From: a virus
IMG/VR virus record: IMGVR_UViG_3300027525_000018
Coordinates: 1 to 34,662 of that record
Strand: one strand, 5' to 3'
Length of the DNA stretch: 34,662 nt
Below, one piece after another: positions 1 through 9,286 of this stretch. A program made the translations under genes and the position numbers. The notes under the pieces were generated by a model, which did no database searches, was not told the origin of the DNA, and worked only from the letters and a program-made list of their open reading frames with translations. The stretch's first letter is position 1, and each line of letters begins with the position of its first letter.

Positions 1-3000
1 AGTCTCGGTATGTTGTCAAATGTATCCGAAGGTGCGTTAGGGTTTTCTACTATTACCCCTGCAAGTGCCTGAGTGAGAAATCTACTACTTGAAATATATT
101 TAGCTACCTTTCTTACTCCCCTCCAAGTCCAAATAGCCTCCTTGTACTCGTCATCCCATACAACTCTCACACCGTCACCTGCGTATGGAGTATCCTTGCC
201 CTGAACCCATCGTGCATCATTCTCAAGGAATGAACGTAGACCGTGTACGTCAGAAAGAACAACCGTTCCATCTGCACCGAATCGCATAATAAGCTTTGAC
301 TCTTGGCTGTACCAGTATAAAACATCCTTACCGCCTGGACTCTTGCCCTTAATTACAGACCACTTATGCTCTGTACCATACGATGATAGTGTTCGACCAT
401 CCCTTGCAAGAACAGCCCCATCACCAATCACTACGTTTAGACCTTCTGTTGACTCTGTTTGCAGTGTTCCTGACGCATTAAAGAACTGCGCTTGGAACTT
501 TCTTGGCTGTAGTGTAAATAGTTCACCGTTTACATTCTTGTGTGAGATTATCTCTCCGAATGCTTGGTCAATATCTTTGAAGTTAAGAGGAAGAAACGAT
601 TGGTTCTTATCATCAAGTGTGTTCTGCTCGTACTTTTCGCTGTAGTCTATACGTGAAGGTAGGTCTACTTGTTGGTCGATTAGCCTGTCGTTTATAGATG
701 AGTAAGACAAGACACCGCTTTTAGGGGTGTACGACTGATTATATCTAAAATTGTTGCCGTGTCCAGAAAGATAATCTTCAAGCCAATCTCTTTGACTCGT
801 AGTGTCTTTAGGGTACAGGAAAGAGTCGGTATTATCTGTTCTTAACTGTGAGTTTACTCTGTTTTGAGAGTAAAATTTCATACCCCCACCAAATCCAGGA
901 CCACCGCCCTCGTACTCTTCACCAGGACCTCCATCTGGAATCTCTGATGGATTTGTTTTTCTTGTAGCAAGATAGGTAGCTTGGGTAAACGTGTCACCGC
1001 CAAATACGTTTATTTGGTTCTGGTCAACAATTCCGTTAGTATCTGCAAGGTCCCCAACTCTTACCGAATATCCAGTGTCTATATATGTAGAATCTCCAGT
1101 CCCTCCGTATTTTCCTGGGTTTTCTTGGTACATCTGAACGTAGTAGACACCGTAGTCCGTGTTTTTATTTGGTGATTCAACCCCCGTTAGACCATCTCTT
1201 AATGATGAGTCAGAATTACCATCAACTCTAAGAACGAGCGATCTAGGATTAATATATAGGTTATTATGTTTTGTGTATTCTTTCTTCATCGCTGAGTTAC
1301 CACTTCCAGCGACACTCCAATTTTTAGTGTTTGCAGAGTAACCTTTTCTAAATGAAGCACCAGGGTATATTTCATCAGAGCCACCGTCACCTATGTCGAA
1401 GATATCGTTGATATCGTACTGAGTATAGTCAGTACCCATGTTCTCTACCGTATATTCGGAGTAACCAGACAAGGGCAGTGTTGTTGAGAATAAACCGCAA
1501 GCAATATCGTTGTAATGCCTTCTATCCATCCTATACTCGCCAAAAACATTTAATTTACCTGCTGTAGGTATAGCTTTATTATCAAGCAATAAATCTGGAG
1601 CGTAAAATGTAAGTATCCTTCTGTTTACCCAAAATGGGTAAAAAGGTATAATATTGTTTATTGCTGGATTAGAGGCTAGGGGGTCATTAAGCAGAGAAGC
1701 ACTCCAATTGGCAATTATAACTTTTGTTCCGAATGGTTGACCGTGTTTACCAGAAAAACCACCAGTATGATTTACGCCATAAGAGTCCCCTGGATTTGCG
1801 TCCTCACCATAATGGTAAAGTGGAGTTATCCTGTGATGTGTTGCTCCTCCTCTAAATTCAAAGTCAGGATACCCAAAATTAGTTATATCCGAATAAGAAC
1901 CACCAGATACATTCCCAACACCTACAGAGTCTGAATAAAATACCCTCCTCATGTTGTTAGAAACTTGAGGGGTGGGAAGTGAATACGGTGGTATGTCTAA
2001 ATTATAATTACCTATGTAATTGTCATCTAAAAAATAAATATAAGCACCCATGCCCAATGAGTTATTAACTTCTGGTACGTTTGCGCCAAAAGGGTCTAAA
2101 ACATTAACTCCAACTGAAAATGGTCTTATACCGCCCTGCATAGGTGAACCATAGGCAAAAGGGTACTCGTGAAATGTTCCTTCAAAAACGTCCCAATCAA
2201 AAAACTCATCAGTATCGTTTTCTGCTAAACAAACGGATGGAGCAGTAGCATAGTATATATCACCATCCATATAACCATAAGACAATGGGAACAAAGCAGA
2301 GTTAAGCTCTGTTTTTGAGGCAAAAGTAGTCCCTATTAAAGTGTTTTCAATTGGGGATATGCCATCTTGACTTAGGTTTAAATAATTACTTGTCTTTATT
2401 TGATTACCTGGATCTCTACTTGACCCCATACCGACAGACATCACTATGGGTCCGCTTGCTATAACCTCTGGGATACATTCTGCACGTACAATCTTTATCT
2501 TACTAATAAGACTCCTTATTGGTGTTCCGTCTATCTCAAAGTTTAAGTCAAATCCAAAGAACTCAACGTAAGGAACCTTTACCCTTCCGTAAACCTTCTT
2601 TTTAGGGAAGTCATATACGGGGTCATCTATACCTGGCGGTAAAGGATAGAAATTCTCGTCTGATAATATCGTTTCGTTTAGGTCGTAGTTTGAAAGTTCG
2701 TCAGATGCTGGTGGACTGCTTTGAAACCTCCTATCATCGCCTTGTGGGTTTGATACGTTTGTAGGATTTGGGTCTACTCTAATATCATCGACCCAAGACG
2801 CTTCTGACCACGTTCCTGACTTCTTCCAATAAACCTGCACACCAAATCGGTATGTCTCGTTCATCATGTAGCCAAGATTGTCGTGTATGACTTGAACGTC
2901 TTGGTACTCTCCTAATTGATATTTACTTGTCTCGGTTATCCACTTCTGTTTGATTCTATGCTTGAATGTCTTACTCCAAGGTCTTAAATCAAGTTTAGGG

Positions 3001-4874
3001 TCTTCTTGTAGGTTAGAGAATACAAGCCTATTATCTATAAGGTCTACGTTCAACGCCCTCTTAGGAACATTAAGGTTGCTTACGGTTATTGTCGCTAGGT
3101 CTACAATAAAAGTTTCTTCAGTCCCCGTATGATCTAATATCATAGTTCGGCTTGAGATTGTTCGCTCTGAAAGCACAGATGCTGTGACAGCCTCACCTAC
3201 GTAATCTATAAACCCAAGCGCAATGTACTCGTACTTGTCGGTGTCTATCTGCTCAATTATTAATCTATTAGTCTTGCCTGTGGGTGTTTCAGGATCGTTA
3301 CCATATATAGTTCCACTAGGAACACCTTCATAGGCACTCACGACATTACTTATAGCCGAGTACGCACTTCTATTCCCGAAGTAGTCTACTAAGTAGCAGA
3401 AGTATCTCTTATTACCAGCCTTTAAAGCCCCTGCCTGAACCTGCTCTGAGAGTCTTACCGTTGCCTCAATAGAGTTAGAGGAAACCTCGTTCTGTTGGTC
3501 TATGTTATCGTAGCTGTAGTAGTTGTTAGGATTGATGTAAGCCAAAGCCCCATCTTCAATATACTCACCGTAGTAGTAGAACGCTCTCCTGTTGTTGTAA
3601 TCGTCCGTGTAGTAAAGTGTCTTTCTTCTTACATCATCTCGCCCCGTAATGTCGTTACCGTGTATTGTAAGGAAGTTTAACTGAATACTCCTAAGCAATC
3701 TTGTATAAGACCATGCGTCAGCATCGTGGTCGTACAGTGCCACGCCTATCTCCCCGATAGACTGTGGGTTTCTGAGCATCACCTCATCCCCTACAACGTA
3801 GCCTACATTACCATGCACACCGCCAAATGATGTGTCTGTGATGATTTCTATTTGGTTTGTCGTTGGTATTCCTGACACAAGAAAAGTTCCATTTAACCAG
3901 CTTGCGTTTGATTGAGAAATACCTACCCACTCCCCAATCTGAAAGTCGTGATTACTTGAGAATGTAATACGTGTAGGTGCGTCAAATGTTGTTCCAACAA
4001 TAGGGGTAACAGCTAAAACCGATAGTGAAAGTTCCTCTGGCTCTTTCTCAAGAGTTGTAGATGTGATGAAAAGATGTCCTAGTATGTCGTAGCTACCGTT
4101 AGCTATAAGCCCACCTGTAAGGTTTAAAGGGATAGCCTCTTGAGTTGCAAATATATCAAGCCTGTCGTTACCTGTAGATTGGATGTAGTAGTCGTAGTAA
4201 TTGAATCCATTGAACTCAACATCTACATAGTCAGCTCCAAGCGTGAACGTGAACTGTGCAGCATATTCAAATACGTTAGGGTCTGTTAGGCTAGCGTAGA
4301 TGCTTGCAGCGTCACCTGCTGTTTGAAACGTGTCCATAACGTGATTCTGATTCATCGTTAGGAATGTAATCTCGTAGTTTCCAGATGTTATAGTAGCACC
4401 AATCGTGGATGTATATAAGACTTGTGGAACTCCTGGTGGAACAATCAGGCTAATGGTATTGCCATTGATTGATTGTATCGTCCAAGTTCCGTTTAATTGA
4501 GTTGGACTAGCCCCGTCTATAATCAAATCACCGCCAACAAGTAGACTGTTTACGTTAGGTAGGCTTGGGATTGTTACGCTCAAATTTGCAAGAGCATCTA
4601 TAATACTACCGTTATAGACTTCAAACTCACCTATTTCATAGGATACCGTTTCGCCCTCATTGATTCTGTACTTCTTGTTCTGAGCCTCAACATTACCCAA
4701 TGTAAACGCAAGCTCATTACCCTTAACAGGGATAACAGCACCTCCAGTCCCACCCTTCTCAGTTAGCTTCTGAATGTTCTTTGCATCGATGTAGTTTCCT
4801 TGTCGTACATAGCGAGGGTCGCTATCCTTGTCCATGTTTCCGACAGGGTTAAATCTTACTGGCTGATCGCTCAT
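1..4874 (-). CDS. Very large tail (muzzle / stabilization-like) protein, 3' end cut off
   Basis: The frame is open from ATG 4874 to the window edge: 1624 codons with no stop, so the C-terminus is missing. The N-terminus (MSDQPVRFNPVGNMDKDSD, then DPRYVRQGNYIDAKN) has the N-x-D-x-D-P-R-Y...Y-x-D-A-x-N pattern I associate with the tail stabilization or muzzle proteins of crAss-like podoviruses. The remainder is rich in Gly, Asn, Tyr and Asp with many predicted beta strands, as in tail-tip proteins. The start overlaps the stop of the upstream gene by one base (TAATG), so translation is probably coupled. Role inferred: distal part of a short tail, downstream of the portal and adaptor rings. A fibre or tailspike function for the unseen C-terminus cannot be excluded. 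Confidence 0.75.
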   Translation of the reverse strand, partial: MSDQPVRFNPVGNMDKDSDPRYVRQGNYIDAKNIQKLTEKGGTGGAVIPVKGNELAFTLGNVEAQNKKYRINEGETVSYEIGEFEVYNGSIIDALANLSVTIPSLPNVNSLLVGGDLIIDGASPTQLNGTWTIQSINGNTISLIVPPGVPQVLYTSTIGATITSGNYEITFLTMNQNHVMDTFQTAGDAASIYASLTDPNVFEYAAQFTFTLGADYVDVEFNGFNYYDYYIQSTGNDRLDIFATQEAIPLNLTGGLIANGSYDILGHLFITSTTLEKEPEELSLSVLAVTPIVGTTFDAPTRITFSSNHDFQIGEWVGISQSNASWLNGTFLVSGIPTTNQIEIITDTSFGGVHGNVGYVVGDEVMLRNPQSIGEIGVALYDHDADAWSYTRLLRSIQLNFLTIHGNDITGRDDVRRKTLYYTDDYNNRRAFYYYGEYIEDGALAYINPNNYYSYDNIDQQNEVSSNSIEATVRLSEQVQAGALKAGNKRYFCYLVDYFGNRSAYSAISNVVSAYEGVPSGTIYGNDPETPTGKTNRLIIEQIDTDKYEYIALGFIDYVGEAVTASVLSERTISSRTMILDHTGTEETFIVDLATITVSNLNVPKRALNVDLIDNRLVFSNLQEDPKLDLRPWSKTFKHRIKQKWITETSKYQLGEYQDVQVIHDNLGYMMNETYRFGVQVYWKKSGTWSEASWVDDIRVDPNPTNVSNPQGDDRRFQSSPPASDELSNYDLNETILSDENFYPLPPGIDDPVYDFPKKKVYGRVKVPYVEFFGFDLNFEIDGTPIRSLISKIKIVRAECIPEVIASGPIVMSVGMGSSRDPGNQIKTSNYLNLSQDGISPIENTLIGTTFASKTELNSALFPLSYGYMDGDIYYATAPSVCLAENDTDEFFDWDVFEGTFHEYPFAYGSPMQGGIRPFSVGVNVLDPFGANVPEVNNSLGMGAYIYFLDDNYIGNYNLDIPPYSLPTPQVSNNMRRVFYSDSVGVGNVSGGSYSDITNFGYPDFEFRGGATHHRITPLYHYGEDANPGDSYGVNHTGGFSGKHGQPFGTKVIIANWSASLLNDPLASNPAINNIIPFYPFWVNRRILTFYAPDLLLDNKAIPTAGKLNVFGEYRMDRRHYNDIACGLFSTTLPLSGYSEYTVENMGTDYTQYDINDIFDIGDGGSDEIYPGASFRKGYSANTKNWSVAGSGNSAMKKEYTKHNNLYINPRSLVLRVDGNSDSSLRDGLTGVESPNKNTDYGVYYVQMYQENPGKYGGTGDSTYIDTGYSVRVGDLADTNGIVDQNQINVFGGDTFTQATYLATRKTNPSEIPDGGPGEEYEGGGPGFGGGMKFYSQNRVNSQLRTDNTDSFLYPKDTTSQRDWLEDYLSGHGNNFRYNQSYTPKSGVLSYSSINDRLIDQQVDLPSRIDYSEKYEQNTLDDKNQSFLPLNFKDIDQAFGEIISHKNVNGELFTLQPRKFQAQFFNASGTLQTESTEGLNVVIGDGAVLARDGRTLSSYGTEHKWSVIKGKSPGGKDVLYWYSQESKLIMRFGADGTVVLSDVHGLRSFLENDARWVQGKDTPYAGDGVRVVWDDEYKEAIWTWRGVRKVAKYISSSRFLTQALAGVIVENPNAPSDTFDNIPR

Positions 4875-5560
4875 TATCTATCGTTTCTATCAGAGGTAAT
4901 CCACGCATTAAGTAATGCACCTATCTGCCTCTTGTTCTCTTCAAATCTCTCCCTCTGGCTCATGCCCTTGAGGTGTTGCTTTTGGTTCTTCCAGGTTCTT
5001 TGATACTCTTGTCTTATGTTGACAGGATAGTTTTCAAAGAAGCTAACCGTAAACTGATAGCACAGGTAAGCCTCTATGCCTCTCTCGTGTCTCTCAGACA
5101 TTAACATCAGTCCGTCCTCATCTACAGTCCTTGAGATGTACGCTATACGCATCTTGTCTGTCTCAAGGTCTGAAGGTACGTGGAATACTATATACCCCTC
5201 CTGAATCTCAAAGGAGTTATTAAACCCGTTGTTTGTACTTGCCACGTTCTCGCACCCACAATCCGTTAGGAATGCAAGGTCAAGGTATGGTTGGTCGAAG
5301 CAGTTACCGTTAGAGTCGGACATTCTCGCCCCTAGAAGCCTAATAAAGCCCATAGGCAGCTTTGCTCTCCCGTCAACGATATCTACGGTACACGCACGTT
5401 TTGCGTATGTAGTAGCGTCACCGATATGGCGCATAGCCTCGTCTGCCTTTCTAAGAAGGAAGCCATCGAACTCTGTCGTGTCCTGAATACGTAGCATCTC
5501 CTTTGCAGACTCAACAGCCTCCTGAAGGCTTACAATGCTATATTTGCCTACCTCTATCAT
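4874..5560 (-). CDS. Putative head-tail adaptor / tail ring protein
   Basis: 228 aa, mostly helical at both ends (residues 1-50 and 140-220) around a beta-rich middle with several cysteines (about residues 55-110). This arrangement, and its place directly before the large tail protein, fits the small adaptor or ring proteins between portal and tail of crAss-like podoviruses. The start overlaps the upstream stop as ATGA at 5557-5560, and its stop overlaps the next start by one base. No enzymatic motif is seen. The adaptor role is inferred from position and fold type, not from a recognised signature. Confidence 0.6.
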   Translation of the reverse strand: MIEVGKYSIVSLQEAVESAKEMLRIQDTTEFDGFLLRKADEAMRHIGDATTYAKRACTVDIVDGRAKLPMGFIRLLGARMSDSNGNCFDQPYLDLAFLTDCGCENVASTNNGFNNSFEIQEGYIVFHVPSDLETDKMRIAYISRTVDEDGLMLMSERHERGIEAYLCYQFTVSFFENYPVNIRQEYQRTWKNQKQHLKGMSQRERFEENKRQIGALLNAWITSDRNDR

Positions 5561-6216
5561 TTCGTTTGAACGTCACGTTGAATATTTGAATCCTCTTGGG
5601 AGTTTGATATCTTGTTGATAGGCATTCTCATAGAGTCTACTATCGTACCCCTTCTCACAAGGTCTTCGATACGCTTCATTGCATCGTTAGTGATAGGGTA
5701 CTCATCGTGGTCGAAGCTAAACTGAGGAACGCTTGTAGGGTCTTCAAAGATACCTTCTACCAACGGATACTTGACCTTTGGGTCGTATATCTCTAAGTAT
5801 CCCCTCGTAGTATCGTATAGAAAGTGTATGTGCTTTTTTTGAGCCAACTTGTGAATCCTATGATTCCGTCTTGAACTTAACTGCATACGTGTACGAACCT
5901 TCCAAAAAGCCTCGTCACCCTTGATGCTACCTACGTACATAAGACCGTCCATCTTGTCGTTGATTTCTACTGTACGTGGAATCTCAAACAATGTGTAGCA
6001 ATCGTCTTGCTGTAGGTTCTCCTTGTACTCAGGATAAACTCTCTGAATAAAGTTAGGGTGTACCCTTGTGTTTTTACGGTACATCTCAGTAATGGCGAAT
6101 GCTCTTGCAGCGTTTAACACCGTAAGCATTGTCCCTACATCATAGCGTGACTCATCGGTGAAGATTCCACCTTCGTCAGCCATCTGTATCAATTCTATGC
6201 ACTCAAGAGTTTTCAA
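5557..6216 (-). CDS. Putative tail ring / adaptor protein, probable TTG start
   Basis: 219 aa if translation starts at TTG 6216; the first ATG (6183) would remove 11 residues. I prefer TTG because the stretch before the ATG (TLECIELIQ) continues the amphipathic N-terminal helix that runs into the conserved-looking LNAARAF segment near residue 36. The middle is beta-rich (ETC-type strands around 75-165), and the C-terminal third is polar. It overlaps the 32-aa ORF upstream by 14 nt and the next gene by 4 nt. It belongs to the adaptor block between capsid and tail genes; the exact ring identity is unknown. Confidence 0.55.
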   Translation of the reverse strand: MKTLECIELIQMADEGGIFTDESRYDVGTMLTVLNAARAFAITEMYRKNTRVHPNFIQRVYPEYKENLQQDDCYTLFEIPRTVEINDKMDGLMYVGSIKGDEAFWKVRTRMQLSSRRNHRIHKLAQKKHIHFLYDTTRGYLEIYDPKVKYPLVEGIFEDPTSVPQFSFDHDEYPITNDAMKRIEDLVRRGTIVDSMRMPINKISNSQEDSNIQRDVQTK

Positions 6217-6301
6217 TGTATTCGTATATTAGTTCTTCAAACATTTCTTCGTAGGTCATACCGACCTCCCAATATATATCTATATCTCCAGAGATACTCA
6301 T
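6203..6301 (-). CDS. Small acidic ORF, 32 aa, inside the adaptor block
   Basis: Starts MSISGDIDIYWEVGMTYEEM and ends in an acidic helix. Its ATG shares one base with the stop of the upstream adaptor gene (TGATG), and its end overlaps the TTG start of the next gene by 14 nt. It fills the only gap in this gene run, which argues for real translation, either as a small virion or assembly peptide or as a coupling leader for the TTG-started gene. No family recognised. Confidence 0.5.
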   Translation of the reverse strand: MSISGDIDIYWEVGMTYEEMFEELIYEYIENS

Positions 6302-7383
6302 CACGGATTATCAATCATTTCTCTATCAGCAATCTGATACTGATTAGGGTCACGTACTTCTTGGTAGAACATCTTCACAGCCTCATCTGTAAGTCTGTTC
6401 AATAATGTCTCACTGTAGAATAAATCTAGGTTACTAATGTCGTTCGTAACATCGATAACTACTTCAGGTTTTCTAATGTAGTCTACACTAACACTTAATG
6501 TGGTAGCGGATTGAGGGTGAATAAGAAAGAAGTTTTTGTGTTGATTAAACCTTGGATCATCAATAGTAGGCTGCCCAGACTTAGATATTCTTCTATCGCT
6601 CTGTAGGTATTTACCCCAATTAGAGTGAACTTTTGATAGAGTAATATTAGGTAGTGGACTTGGTATTGTGGTAAATGATACGGGTGTAGATAAAGAGCTA
6701 TCAGAATAAACCTCGTACTTAAATTCAGATATTTGCTTGAAATAAGCAGCCCCTGCGGTGGGTGGGTTAGCGATAATAGTTCCGTATATTTTATCACCAG
6801 ACCTTATGTTTGTAGGTCTGAAAAACTCAAATACACCTGGAGTTCCAGTGTAGGCTTTGTAGACAGTCTCTAGTTCATCGTAACTGTCTGAGTATAAATC
6901 AATCTTCATAGCTAGAAGATGTAGATAATCCTCAAGCATTACATCTTCAGATATGACACTACCCATGTTTTGTGTGACAGGAACACCAACAACGGTTGTC
7001 TCTACCACACTAGCGGTTGTAATAGACGCAACAGTGAATGTCAAACCATCATTAGCTGTCCCCGTTTCCTGAACGGTAAACGTGTCACCAGCAATAAGAT
7101 TATGCTCTGCCGAGAAGGTAAAAGTTGTACCAATAACAGAAGCTAATGGGATGGGTTTTGTTCTGAATCGATTATTATTAACGGTAACTTCCCTGTCAAT
7201 AACCATCAACTCAGACAGTTCATCGAACTCCTTCTGAGTGTCCATCCCACGGTACTTATTCTCTATAATACGTAGGAAAGCATTGTCAAACGCACGTTGC
7301 ATCTTAGCATTGCTTACGTAGTCAGAGTAGCTGTTGTCTATCTTGTCTTGAAATAATATTGAAAGATCTAATCCTGTAACCAT
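6301..7383 (-). CDS. Putative adaptor/ring structural protein with a beta-rich insertion
   Basis: 360 aa from ATG 7383. A longer frame to 7428 would read through a terminator hairpin, so the downstream ATG is chosen; it also lies 4 nt after a TATCTTTG promoter element. An N-terminal helical part (1-60) is followed by a Thr/Val-rich segment at about 85-140 that looks like an inserted Ig-like or beta-barrel domain, then a second beta-rich part. The C-terminal strand-helix (YIRKPEVVIDVT, then a helix ending VKMFYQEVRD) resembles crAss-like connector proteins. Function inferred from position between capsid and tail genes. Confidence 0.55.
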   Translation of the reverse strand: MVTGLDLSILFQDKIDNSYSDYVSNAKMQRAFDNAFLRIIENKYRGMDTQKEFDELSELMVIDREVTVNNNRFRTKPIPLASVIGTTFTFSAEHNLIAGDTFTVQETGTANDGLTFTVASITTASVVETTVVGVPVTQNMGSVISEDVMLEDYLHLLAMKIDLYSDSYDELETVYKAYTGTPGVFEFFRPTNIRSGDKIYGTIIANPPTAGAAYFKQISEFKYEVYSDSSLSTPVSFTTIPSPLPNITLSKVHSNWGKYLQSDRRISKSGQPTIDDPRFNQHKNFFLIHPQSATTLSVSVDYIRKPEVVIDVTNDISNLDLFYSETLLNRLTDEAVKMFYQEVRDPNQYQIADREMIDNP

Positions 7384-7387
7384 TGAA

Positions 7388-7418
7388 CAAAGATACGCAA
7401 TGTTACTCAGACATAAAA
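7388..7418 (-). promoter_or_regulatory. Host-type promoter for the adaptor/tail block (leaderless)
   Basis: On the minus strand TATCTTTG (7395-7388) matches the Bacteroidota -7 consensus TAnnTTTG and ends 4 nt before ATG 7383. A TTTT at 7418-7415, 19 nt upstream, takes the -33 position and belongs to the U-tract of the preceding terminator. The -33 match is weak (TTTT for TTTG). Confidence 0.6.
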
Positions 7419-7446
7419 AAAGCCCCAACCGTTAGGTCAGGGCTTT
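7415..7446 (-). terminator. Rho-independent terminator after the 309-aa gene
   Basis: Read on the minus strand: AAAGCCCTGACC, short loop, GGTTGGGGCTTT, then further T residues. It lies 23 nt beyond the stop of the 309-aa gene and before the next promoter. Sequence closely resembles the terminator at 18911-18938. Confidence 0.8.
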
Positions 7447-7468
7447 AAAAAGAGGGTGTGTCTAATTC

Positions 7469-8398
7469 TTACTCAGACAACTCTATTCCATTCTCCTCTT
7501 CGTATGCGTGGATTCGTTCAATTGCCTTGTCAAGGTCGGCAGGGAACTTACCCTTGAACTTATACTTCTTGTATAGTTTCGTGAAGTGCGCTCTTTTTTC
7601 GGCAGGAGTGATGTCATCATCCTCATACTCATTTAATTCGTTGAACGCTGTATCATCTCCACCGTCAGCAAGTGAACGTACAAGGTTGTCATACATCTGT
7701 GGGTTGTCCTTGAAGAACAATGCAATGTCATCCTCATCTTTACCGATAAGAACATCACCGATGTAGAACTTGTCCGCATCTTCTGTAACAAATCCAGATA
7801 CAATTCCCTTGTTTACATACACTAACATCTCAACTTTCTTAGCTACTAAACTCTTGTTCAACGAGCCAAATGTCTCAATAAATCTTGATGTGTTAGGCTC
7901 TCTTAAAAGAAGACCTCCTTCAATATCAACAAGCTCCAAAGTAATGTCATCATCGTTCATGTCTCTTGGGTCTTGCTTAAAGAAGTACATAACGTCCTTT
8001 CTTTCAGCTTCTGACATACCGTAAATAGTTGAAACTACACGGTTTACGCTTACAGTCTTTGCTCTCTTCTTGTCTTTGGTAGCGGCAATAACCTCAATAG
8101 TAAACCTTGAGTTATCCTTGCCTTTACCATTGATATCCTCAACCATAGGGTGGTTCATCCAAAAATCAATTTGATCTTCCACTTCCTCTACTGAATCACC
8201 GAAAATTTTACTCTCTGTAGCAAGCTCTCCTGCGAATCTAATGTCCCCCCTATTTGTAGTTAGGTTTCCAGGCTTTACCTCTCCGTACTGATTTAGGGAG
8301 ATGTTTCTGCCCTTTAAACTGTAGGTAGCTGTTAGTGTTACGGCTTGTTTAATGTGATTCACGCCTTTAGGCTTTATCACCGCAATTTCTCTTTCCAT
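7469..8398 (-). CDS. Unrecognised 309-aa protein in the structural module
   Basis: Starts MEREIAVIKPKGVNHIKQAV. The N-terminal third is beta-rich, the middle is mixed alpha/beta, and the C-terminus (about 230-309) is a charged helical segment rich in Asp/Glu then Lys. No catalytic motif or family is recognised. It sits between the presumed capsid-accessory gene and the adaptor genes and is isolated by strong terminators on both sides, so its dose is probably set independently. Leader of about 26 nt after a TATCTTTA sequence (weak -7). A virion, assembly or DNA-binding role are all possible. Confidence 0.6.
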   Translation of the reverse strand: MEREIAVIKPKGVNHIKQAVTLTATYSLKGRNISLNQYGEVKPGNLTTNRGDIRFAGELATESKIFGDSVEEVEDQIDFWMNHPMVEDINGKGKDNSRFTIEVIAATKDKKRAKTVSVNRVVSTIYGMSEAERKDVMYFFKQDPRDMNDDDITLELVDIEGGLLLREPNTSRFIETFGSLNKSLVAKKVEMLVYVNKGIVSGFVTEDADKFYIGDVLIGKDEDDIALFFKDNPQMYDNLVRSLADGGDDTAFNELNEYEDDDITPAEKRAHFTKLYKKYKFKGKFPADLDKAIERIHAYEEENGIELSE

Positions 8399-8431
8399 TT
8401 TAAAATATTAGTTAATTAACATTGTAAAGAT

Positions 8432-8465
8432 AAAAAAAAGAGGTGACAAAATGCCACCTCTTTTT
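8432..8465. terminator. Bidirectional terminator hairpin
   Basis: AGAGGTG pairs perfectly with CACCTCT around a 9-nt loop. The stem extends by A/T pairs and is flanked by A-runs on one side and T-runs on the other, so it can end transcription on either strand. Here it ends the capsid operon (minus strand). Confidence 0.85.
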
Positions 8466-8497
8466 AAAATTAAATAACTGAATGTTATTACAATCAA

Positions 8498-9259
8498 TTA
8501 TACCGCAAGAGCGTCAGAGAAGTTCCAAGCAGCCGTTGCAGCGTCAAGACCAGCAAGAAGAAGGTCAACATCAGCAACAAGCGCAGTGTAGTTAGCTCCA
8601 CCGCCATCGTTTAGATACAAGTTCAATGTATGCTCTTGATCACTTGTCTGCTCGTTGAATCCTCCGCTACCTTTTGGCAACATAAGAGTCAACTCGTATG
8701 AAGTGTAAGTATCTCCACTAATCGGAAGGTCTGAATCAAAAGAATCAGCAACTCCTTCAGCAAGTAAGTCAGCACCTGAGTTTTTAGCTGATATACCTGC
8801 AACACCACCAAGCACCAATACGCTTGAAGAAGCGTTAGACACAGTTAAGTTAGCGTAACCAGCGATAGACGTAATGGTTACCTCGTTTGCAGCAGCGATA
8901 GATGTGGCTTTTAACCTTGAACCACCACCAGCGGCAGCGATAACGTCAACTGCTGAATCAATTAAAGTAGCGAGATCACCAGGAGCTGCAGTAGCGGCAG
9001 TTACAGAAATTCTGTGCTGCTCTAAAGCACCGTCAATCCATTGAGATACGTAGAAGAAGTATTCTGTTCCTGGCACAGGAGTACCAACAGTAATAGTTGG
9101 TGCTGCTGGTGTTTCAGTAACAGCAAGTTGCTTCTCAGCAGAGAACAACTTCTTCCAAGGGAAGGAGTAGTCATCAATTGTTACAACCCCACCAGCAACG
9201 TCTAAGTCGGCAGCAGTAGCAACCATTGTGTTAAGAATGATATTAATAGGCTTATTCAT
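8498..9259 (-). CDS. Putative capsid-accessory / decoration-like structural protein
   Basis: 253 aa, very rich in Ala, Gly, Thr, Val and Ser, with predicted beta strands throughout and almost no Cys or His. The N-terminus is MNKPINIILNTMVATAADLD. Composition and its place 27 nt after the capsid gene, inside the same terminator-bounded operon, suggest a head decoration or auxiliary capsid protein. No sequence signature proves this; a tail-tube-like protein is a weaker alternative given the short-tail context. Confidence 0.55.
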   Translation of the reverse strand: MNKPINIILNTMVATAADLDVAGGVVTIDDYSFPWKKLFSAEKQLAVTETPAAPTITVGTPVPGTEYFFYVSQWIDGALEQHRISVTAATAAPGDLATLIDSAVDVIAAAGGGSRLKATSIAAANEVTITSIAGYANLTVSNASSSVLVLGGVAGISAKNSGADLLAEGVADSFDSDLPISGDTYTSYELTLMLPKGSGGFNEQTSDQEHTLNLYLNDGGGANYTALVADVDLLLAGLDAATAAWNFSDALAV

Positions 9260-9286
9260 TTTTCTAAGTTTTTAAAAGTTTATAAA

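Noticed and set aside
5229-5486. Plus-strand ORFs across the structural module (for example 343-645, 5229-5486, 7458-7766, 13469-13783, 15090-15395)
   Set aside because: They are antisense to continuous minus-strand genes with clear start/stop overlaps, and their proteins show no fold or motif.
7384-7428. N-terminal extension of the adaptor protein from 7428
   Set aside because: It would read through the terminator of the upstream gene; the ATG 7383 follows a promoter.
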